DNA from: DATFDN01 sp963818725
GTDB lineage: Bacteria; Pseudomonadota; Alphaproteobacteria; Acetobacterales; Acetobacteraceae
DNA length: 64,000 nt
Direction: 5' to 3'
Assembly: GCA_963818725.1 (NCBI GenBank)
Contig: CAWFTU010000002.1
Coordinates: 372,001 to 436,000 of the forward strand
Under the pieces are notes generated by a model. It did not search any database and was not told the DNA's origin. It saw only the letters and a list, made by a program, of their open reading frames with translations. Positions 58,961 through 64,000 of the stretch are shown one piece after another (position 1 is the stretch's first letter; the number at the start of each line of letters is the position of its first letter). The translations under genes and the position numbers were made by a program.

Positions 58961-59539
58961 TGGCCTGTCGAGGCGACGGAAGATCGTGGTCACGCGAAAG
59001 CGGTGATTGGTGGATTTCACCATGCCGATTACCGCTTCAATGGACCATTCGTTCTTGCGATACATCGGCAGCACCTGATCGAGCCATACCACACGGGTGC
59101 CCGGCCGCATACCCGCCGCCAAGGACCGCAGCACCACGTTCCGTTTCACCATCGTGGTTTGGTAACGCTCGGCGTCCTCCACGCTATACGGCGGATCGGC
59201 GAGCACGAGGTCGTAAAGATGCAAGGGCACGCGCGCGAGGGTATGCGCGTCCGCGACGTAGGTGGGCTTGAGAGCTGGATTGCAATCCACCGTGTCGCCG
59301 GGCATCGCCGTCAAGTCCACTTGGCCGGAGAAGATATGGAGCACGCGCCGGCGATCGGGGAACAGCGCTGCGATGCGCTTGAGATAGCCGGCCGGGTAGC
59401 CGCCGTAATAGCCGGTCTTCACCCGGTAATCGTTTCCCATGATCCACGTGCCGACAATCCGCCCATCCTCGGCCATGAACAGGCTGCGCGGAAAGCCTGT
59501 GAGCCGCGCGTAGCTTTCAATGCGCTCCTGCCAATCCAT
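58892..59539 (-). CDS. DNA/RNA methyltransferase-like protein with DPPY motif
   Basis: 215 residues from ATG 59539, with GGGAGG just upstream; an earlier ATG at 59611 is less likely. The Rossmann core is indicated by RVLHIFSGQVDLTAMPGDTV and the catalytic-loop LYDLVLADPPYSVEDAERYQ. DPPY is the target-base loop of N6-adenine and related N-methyltransferases. No specificity domain or restriction gene is present, so the substrate (DNA, RNA or protein) is open. Confidence 0.72.
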   Translation of the reverse strand: MDWQERIESYARLTGFPRSLFMAEDGRIVGTWIMGNDYRVKTGYYGGYPAGYLKRIAALFPDRRRVLHIFSGQVDLTAMPGDTVDCNPALKPTYVADAHTLARVPLHLYDLVLADPPYSVEDAERYQTTMVKRNVVLRSLAAGMRPGTRVVWLDQVLPMYRKNEWSIEAVIGMVKSTNHRFRVTTIFRRLDRPSKVKKLAQGAAKRALETTLESA

Positions 59540-59716
59540 CGGAGCCTCCCTTCGAAACGCGGGTAGTGCCAGAAATAAAGCCCGAGTACAATCCCTTGTT
59601 TGAGATCTCAAATTGCTGAATGGTTCAGGGCCTCAACTCGCCGCCGCCCGCCTCGCCTGCTTGACCGCTGCTTGACCGCGCTCCCTCGCCCGATACTCTC
59701 CATTCAGGAGGGTGCG

Positions 59717-60712
59717 ATGCGGTTTGGCCTGTTCGGCGGCGCGCGGACGAAGCGGGGCGCCAATCTCGGCACGGGGGACAGCCACTCCTATCGCGGCTTC
59801 ATCGAGTACGTGATCGAGGCGGAGCGGCTCGGTTTCGACAGCGTGTTCCTGGTCGAGCACCATTTCACCGGCCAGGGGCAGGTCTCAGCCTCGCTGACCC
59901 TGCTCGCCTATCTTGCGGCGCGCACCAGCCGCATCCGATTGGGCACCGCCGTCGTCGTTCTGCCCTGGCACAATCCTGTGCTGGTCGCTGAACAGGCGGC
60001 GACCCTCGACCTGCTCTCGGGGGGGCGGCTCGACCTTGGCGTGGGCAAGGGTTACCGCGCCGCTGAATTCGGCGGGTTCTGCATCCCGCAAGAGGAGGCC
60101 GGCGCGCGCTTCGACGAGGCGATCGCGGTGATCCGCGGGGCGTGGACCAGCGAGGGACGCTTCTCGCATCGCGGGGAACGGTGGCGCTACCACGACATCG
60201 TGGTCGAGCCCGCGCCGGTGCAGCGTCCGCACCCGCCCTTGTGGCTCGCCGCCGGCAGCCCCGAGTCGATCCGCCGCGCCGCGCGCGAAGGCTTCAACCT
60301 GCTGCTCGATCAGCTCGGCTCGGTGCGCCTGACGCTTGAGCGCGTCGCGATCTTCCGCGAGGAATGCGCCCGCGTCGGCCGGACCTACGATCCTGAAATG
60401 GTGGCCGTGGCGCGCGCGTTGCAGATAGTCCGCACGGAGTCCGAGCGCGAGGCGGCGTTCGAGACCAGGCGCCAGGTGCTCGGCGTCATCGGCGATCTCG
60501 CGCGCGGCGAACGCCCGCCTCAGGATGTGCGCGCCGACGACGCGCCGCTGCTCGGCACGCCCGAGGAGATCGTCGCGCGCCTGCGCCGCTTGCAGGCGGG
60601 CGGCGTGGAGCGGGTTCTGCTGGTTGATCCAAGGGCATCCCTTCGTGGGCTGCATGATTTCGCTGAAACGGTGATGCCGGCATTCGTGTCGCGCCGGGCC
60701 GCCGCGGAGTAG
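59717..60712 (+). CDS. LLM-class flavin-dependent oxidoreductase
   Basis: 331 residues from ATG 59717 with an AGGAGG site 6 bp upstream. The luciferase-like TIM barrel is indicated by RFGLFGGARTKRGANLGTGD, ERLGFDSVFLVEHHFTGQGQ, RIRLGTAVVVLPWHNPVLVA and GGRLDLGVGKGYRAAEF. The family uses FMNH2 or F420 for monooxygenation or reduction. It is followed 10 bp later by an intradiol dioxygenase, suggesting joint action on an aromatic substrate. Confidence 0.9.
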   Translation: MRFGLFGGARTKRGANLGTGDSHSYRGFIEYVIEAERLGFDSVFLVEHHFTGQGQVSASLTLLAYLAARTSRIRLGTAVVVLPWHNPVLVAEQAATLDLLSGGRLDLGVGKGYRAAEFGGFCIPQEEAGARFDEAIAVIRGAWTSEGRFSHRGERWRYHDIVVEPAPVQRPHPPLWLAAGSPESIRRAAREGFNLLLDQLGSVRLTLERVAIFREECARVGRTYDPEMVAVARALQIVRTESEREAAFETRRQVLGVIGDLARGERPPQDVRADDAPLLGTPEEIVARLRRLQAGGVERVLLVDPRASLRGLHDFAETVMPAFVSRRAAAE

Positions 60713-60722
60713 GGAGGACGCC

Positions 60723-61622
60723 ATGCAAGACCTCAGCGCATCGACCGTAACCCAGGCCGTGCTCGACCAGATGGCCGAAACGCCCGATCCCCGCCTGCGC
60801 GAGGTGATGGAGAGCCTCGTCCGCCACCTGCACGACTTCGCGCGGGAGGTGCGGCTCACCCCGGACGAATGGCTGAAGGCGGTCGGATTCCTGACCCGTG
60901 TGGGCCAAGCCTGCTCGCCGACCCGCCAGGAGTTCATCCTGCTGTCCGACGTGCTGGGATTTTCGGCGCTGGTCCACCTCATGCATGACGCCGCGGCGCC
61001 GGAGGCTGGGACACAGAGCAGCCTGCTCGGGCCGTTCTACCGCCAGGACGCGCCGGAGATCCCGTCTGGCGGCAGCCTCGCGCGCCAGGCGACAGGACCG
61101 GAGCTGCTGCTGTACGGCCGGGTGAGCGACAACGCGGGCCACCCGATCCCGCACGCGCTGGTGCAACTGTGGCAGACGGACGCGGAGGGGCACTATGACC
61201 TTCAGGCGCGCGACGCGGCGATCGACATGCGAGGCAATGTGCGCTGCGACCAGCAAGGGCGGTTCCATGTGCGGACCCTGGTGCCGCTCGGCTACTCGAT
61301 CCCGATGAACGGGCCGGTGGGCACGCTGGTGCGCCAGCAAGGCCGCCACGGCTGCCGGCCAGCGCATATCCATGCGCTGATCAGCGCGCCCGGATACCGG
61401 GAACTCGTGACCGCGCTCTATTTCGGCGACGACCCACACATTGACAGCGACACCGTGTTCGGGGTGTCCCAGGCGCTCGTGGTCAAGCCCCGTGCCGATG
61501 ACCCCGAGGCGCCAATCCAGGGCATTCCCGCCGTGCGCTACGATTTCCGCCTCGGCCACGCGCACGGCGAAGGCTCCGGCCGCGTGGGAGCGGACCCGAA
61601 GCAGGTGATGGCGGCGGAGTGA
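60723..61622 (+). CDS. Intradiol ring-cleavage dioxygenase (catechol/hydroxyquinol 1,2-type)
   Basis: 299 residues. The N-terminal helical domain (FILLSDVLGFSALVHLMHDA) is followed by LGPFYRQDAPEI, a typical entry to the beta sandwich. Fe(III) ligand candidates are Tyr in WQTDAEGHYDLQ and in PLGYSIPMNG, and His in CRPAHIHALISAPGYRELVT. It cleaves the bond between the two hydroxyl carbons of catechol-like rings. The layout is closest to hydroxyquinol 1,2-dioxygenase. A perfect 12-bp hairpin follows the stop. Confidence 0.92.
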   Translation: MQDLSASTVTQAVLDQMAETPDPRLREVMESLVRHLHDFAREVRLTPDEWLKAVGFLTRVGQACSPTRQEFILLSDVLGFSALVHLMHDAAAPEAGTQSSLLGPFYRQDAPEIPSGGSLARQATGPELLLYGRVSDNAGHPIPHALVQLWQTDAEGHYDLQARDAAIDMRGNVRCDQQGRFHVRTLVPLGYSIPMNGPVGTLVRQQGRHGCRPAHIHALISAPGYRELVTALYFGDDPHIDSDTVFGVSQALVVKPRADDPEAPIQGIPAVRYDFRLGHAHGEGSGRVGADPKQVMAAE

Positions 61623-61645
61623 TCTGGGAGCGCGACCCCTTCTCC

Positions 61646-61674
61646 CGGCTCTCTCCCGCAAGGAGAGAGCCGGG
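61646..61674. terminator. Perfect hairpin between converging dioxygenase and thiolase genes (palindrome family copy 4)
   Basis: CCGGCTCTCTCC (61646-61657), loop CGCAA, GGAGAGAGCCGG (61663-61674): a perfect 12-bp stem. It sits between two converging stops (61622 and 61689) with no other gene, so it likely ends transcription from both sides. Confidence 0.65.
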
Positions 61675-61688
61675 GAAGCAGTCGAGCC

Positions 61689-62872
61689 TTACACCCGCTC
61701 GAAGATCGCCGCGATTCCCTGGCCGCCGCCGATGCACATCGTGACCAGGGCATAGCGTCCGCCGACGCGCTTCAGCTCATAAAGCGCCTTGACCGTCAGC
61801 ATCGCCCCGGTCGCCCCGACCGGATGGCCGAGCGCGATGCCCGATCCATTGGGGTTCGTCTTCTCCGGGTCGAAGCCAAGAATCCTTGGCGACGGCGCAA
61901 GCCTGGGCGGCGAACGCCTCGTTCGAACTCGATCACGTCGAGGTCGCCGAGTTGCAGCCCAGCCCGCTCCAGCGCGGCGCGGGTCGCTGGGACCGGGCCG
62001 ATGCCCATGACCTTGGGATCAACCCCCGCGTGCGCGTAGGCCACCAGCCGGCCGAGCGGCTTGGCGTTGCGCTTCTCCGCCGCCCGCCCCTCCATCAGCA
62101 CCACCGCCGCGGCGCCGTCGTTGATGCCCGACGCGTTGCCGGCCGTCACCGTGCCATCCTTGCGGAACACCGGACGGAGCTTGCCGAGATCCTCGGCCGA
62201 GGCGTCGGCGCGCACGTGCTCGTCGGTGTCGACCACCGTCTCGCCCTTGCGGGTCTTGAGGCGGATCGGGACGATCTGCTCCTTGAAGCGCCCTTCCTTG
62301 ATGGCGCGGGCGGCGCGGCGATGCAACTCCACGGCCAGGCCGTCCTGCTGGGCGCGGGTGATCTGGTGCGATTCGGCCAGGTTCTCGGCGGTCTCGCCCA
62401 TGTGGATGTTATGGAACGGGTCGTGCAGCGCGGCGAGCATCATGTCGACCATCGCCGTGTCGCCCATCCGCGCCCCCCAGCGCACGCCCTTGGCGAGGTA
62501 CGCGGCGCGGCTCATGCTCTCGGCGCCGGCGCCCACGGCGATGTCGGTGTCGCCGAGCAGGATGTTCTGCGAGGCGGAGACGATCGCCTGCAAGCCCGAG
62601 CCGCACAGCCGGTTCAGCGTCAGCGCCGGAGCGTTCTGCGACACGCCGGCGTCCAGCGCGGCGACGCGGGCCAGGTACATGTCCTTGGCCTCGGTGTGGA
62701 TCACGTTGCCGAACACCACGTGACCGACCTCCTCCCCGGCCACCTCGCCCCGGCGGAGCGCCTCGCGCACGACCTGGGCGCCCAGCTCGGTCGGTGGCAC
62801 GTCCTTGAGCCCGCCGCCGAAATCGCCGATCGCCGTCCGCACGCCTGACACCACCACGACTTCGCGCTGCAT
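61689..62872 (-). CDS. Acetyl-CoA acetyltransferase/thiolase (two frame breaks)
   Basis: About 394 residues, full length when frames are joined. The start is MQREVVVVSGVRTAIGDFGG, with the active Cys in LTLNRLCGSGLQAIVSASQ. The frame breaks near 61925 (VIEF, then NEAFAAQACAVA) and again near 61880 (AKD, then LGFDPEKTNPNGSGIALGHP). The terminal catalytic Cys is in VTMCIGGGQGIAAIFERV, stop at 61689. Thiolases make or cleave acetoacetyl-CoA-type esters. Two indels within about 50 bp in a conserved enzyme suggest sequence error or recent decay. Confidence 0.87.
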
Positions 62873-63029
62873 CGCCTTCCTCCTGTTTTTGGCCGTGCGG
62901 CTCTCGCACGCGGCCGGGCGGATGGCAAGCGCCCGCCATCAAGCATTCTTGAGCCGGTCCGAGCGGGGCAGGAGGCGTTCTAGCTTCGGTTCAGAACGAC
63001 CCCATGCCGGGGCTTTTCCGGAGGCTCAC

Positions 63030-63347
63030 ATGCGAACCACCCTTGCGGCGCTGCTACTGGGATCGACCCTGGCGCTGCCCGTCGCCGCCCAGGCGCAGAA
63101 TCTCCAGCAAATGCTGGGCGGGTTGCTGACCGGCAACCAGCAACAGGATCAGGCGCTGCGCGACGCCTGGAAGCGCGGCTATGACCAAGGGCGCTCGGAC
63201 CAGGCGCGTGAGGATCGGCGGGCGGGAGATCGCTACAATCAGCGCTCCGACTACCGGGACCGCCAGCCCGACTACCCGCCGGACCGTGGCAATCGGAACT
63301 ACGGTCCGCCACCGGATTCCGGCTACAACTATCCGCCGCCTCGCTGA
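63030..63347 (+). CDS. Small secreted Gln/Arg/Pro-rich protein
   Basis: 105 residues with a signal peptide (MRTTLAALLLGSTLALPVAA, cleavage after AQA). The mature part is hydrophilic: NLQQMLGGLLTGNQQQDQAL, DAWKRGYDQGRSDQAREDRR and a Tyr/Pro tail. Start 63030 is chosen for the signal peptide; a longer frame upstream is a shadow of the thiolase. No family is recognised. Confidence 0.7.
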   Translation: MRTTLAALLLGSTLALPVAAQAQNLQQMLGGLLTGNQQQDQALRDAWKRGYDQGRSDQAREDRRAGDRYNQRSDYRDRQPDYPPDRGNRNYGPPPDSGYNYPPPR

Positions 63348-63400
63348 GAGCGTATGGGGCTTGGCCACTCCTTCGGGAAGGGTCAGGCCGGCATTGAGGA

Positions 63401-63718
63401 TTATCGCGGCCGGATCGTCTGGATCACCTCGAAGCCCTCGAACTCCGGGTGCTCCAGATAGAGCGGCTTGTTCTGCCCGGCGCTGGCGTGGGCGGCGCGG
63501 AACGCCTCGGAGCGGGTCCAGGCCTCGAATTCGTTGCGTGAGCGCCAGATCGTGTGCGAGGCGTACAGCACGTGGTCCTCGCGCTCCGGCCCGCGCACCA
63601 GGTGGAACTCGACGAAGCCGGGCACCTCGCGCAGATGCGTGTCGCGCCCGGTCCAGACCTCCTCGAACGCCTTCTCCGAACCGTGCTGGACCTTGAAGCG
63701 ATTCATGGCGATGAACAT
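63401..63718 (-). CDS. Antibiotic biosynthesis monooxygenase (ABM) domain protein
   Basis: 105-residue ferredoxin-like fold of the ABM/HmoA group: MFIAMNRFKVQHGSEKAFEE, REVPGFVEFHLVRGPEREDH, VLYASHTIWRSRNEFEAWTR and SEAFRAAHASAGQNKPLYLE. Members are haem-degrading monooxygenases or small quinone-forming enzymes. The stretch with Trp and the late His fits the HmoA type. It diverges from yebC. Confidence 0.88.
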   Translation of the reverse strand: MFIAMNRFKVQHGSEKAFEEVWTGRDTHLREVPGFVEFHLVRGPEREDHVLYASHTIWRSRNEFEAWTRSEAFRAAHASAGQNKPLYLEHPEFEGFEVIQTIRPR

Positions 63719-63787
63719 GCCTTCCCTCCACCTGGGGCCTGAGTTGGACTAGATTGGGCGAATCTTCCAATAACCGATAGCGCGATC

Positions 63788-64000
63788 ATGGCCGGCCACT
63801 CCCAATTCAAGAACATCATGCACCGCAAGGGCGCGCAGGACGCGCGCCGCACCCGGCAGTTCGCCCGGCTGATCCGCGAGATCACCGTCGCCGCACGCCA
63901 GGGCATGCCCGACCCGGCCTCCAATCCACGTCTGCGTGCCGCCGTGGCCGCCGCGCGGCAGGCCAACATGCCCAAGGACACGGTGGACCGGGCGATCAAG
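63788..64000 (+). CDS. yebC: YebC/PmpR family transcriptional regulator (partial, runs off window)
   Basis: The first 71 residues of a protein of about 245: MAGHSQFKNIMHRKGAQDAR, then QFARLIREITVAARQGMPDP and AARQANMPKDTVDRAIK. This is the conserved start of YebC/PmpR/TACO1 proteins, which act in transcription control and translation of polyproline stretches. The 3' end lies outside the window. In alphaproteobacteria ruvC usually follows. Confidence 0.95.
   Translation, partial: MAGHSQFKNIMHRKGAQDARRTRQFARLIREITVAARQGMPDPASNPRLRAAVAAARQANMPKDTVDRAIK

Overview
The window is very GC-rich and is chromosomal DNA of an alphaproteobacterium. A member of the Rhodospirillales, possibly Acetobacteraceae-like, fits best, but that placement is an inference. 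The supporting features are the dusB-ntrB-ntrC-ntrY-ntrX operon, a fused ispDF, a 4.5S RNA next to dnaX-ybaB-recR, SecA with a SEC-C zinc tail, and an acpXL/lpxXL-type lipid A acylation cluster.

Layout. (1) 1-4690: a decayed conflict-system gene with a trypsin-like domain, an nSTAND1 NTPase and helical repeats, split by an IS630 element that is itself broken by a 44-bp hairpin insertion. (2) 4732-9272, minus strand: flavin amine oxidase, recR, ybaB/ebfC, dnaX and the 4.5S RNA. (3) 9384-12792: an accessory patch with an orphan vsr, a vapC toxin whose antitoxin gene is split by an IS481-type element, a GFA-family remnant and a Uma2 nuclease gene with a premature stop. (4) 12895-21146: nudC, a DUF488 gene split by a 124-bp MITE-like element, secA, a GT9 glycosyltransferase, a complete IS66-type element and a GT4 glycosyltransferase. 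(5) 21197-28234, minus strand: a secreted Pro/Gly/Met-rich protein, then the VLCFA-lipid A cluster acpXL-fabZ-fabF2-fabF1-adh-(TrxR-like)-lpxXL. (6) 28495-31905, minus strand: a lipoprotein, a DUF2235 hydrolase, ispDF and a DUF29 protein. (7) 31998-39256: dusB-ntrBC-ntrYX. (8) 39315-40745: an IS1595-type transposase pseudogene interrupted by a 789-nt group II intron with no RT gene. (9) 40708-42933: a cupin/JmjC-like protein and an MOP-type flippase. (10) 43211-49708: two amidohydrolases, a Rieske protein, GFA and CMD proteins, then PrpD, enoyl-CoA hydratase and a secreted protein. (11) 49843-58597: alpha/beta hydrolase, membrane-bound spermidine-synthase-like protein, exported PCMT, PPOX protein, SDR, a small membrane protein and a GGDEF-EAL protein. 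(12) 58701-64000: small ORFs, a DPPY methyltransferase-like gene, LLM oxidoreductase, intradiol dioxygenase, thiolase, small proteins and the start of yebC.

How the genes work together. Region 5 is a coherent pathway that builds and attaches a very-long-chain hydroxy fatty acid to lipid A. Region 7 encodes two coupled nitrogen-responsive two-component systems behind a tRNA-modification gene. Regions 10 and 12 look catabolic (ring or amide cleavage, beta-oxidation-like steps), but no substrate can be assigned.

A strong theme is interruption. Four mobile insertions have recognisable target duplications (IS630, IS481, MITE, IS66), and in three of them deleting the insert and one duplicate restores the host reading frame. 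There is also a group II intron inside a transposase remnant. Separately, at least ten otherwise well-conserved genes, including the essential dnaX and the fabZ homologue, carry single-base frame breaks. This may reflect sequence errors, so pseudogene status of those genes should be treated with caution.
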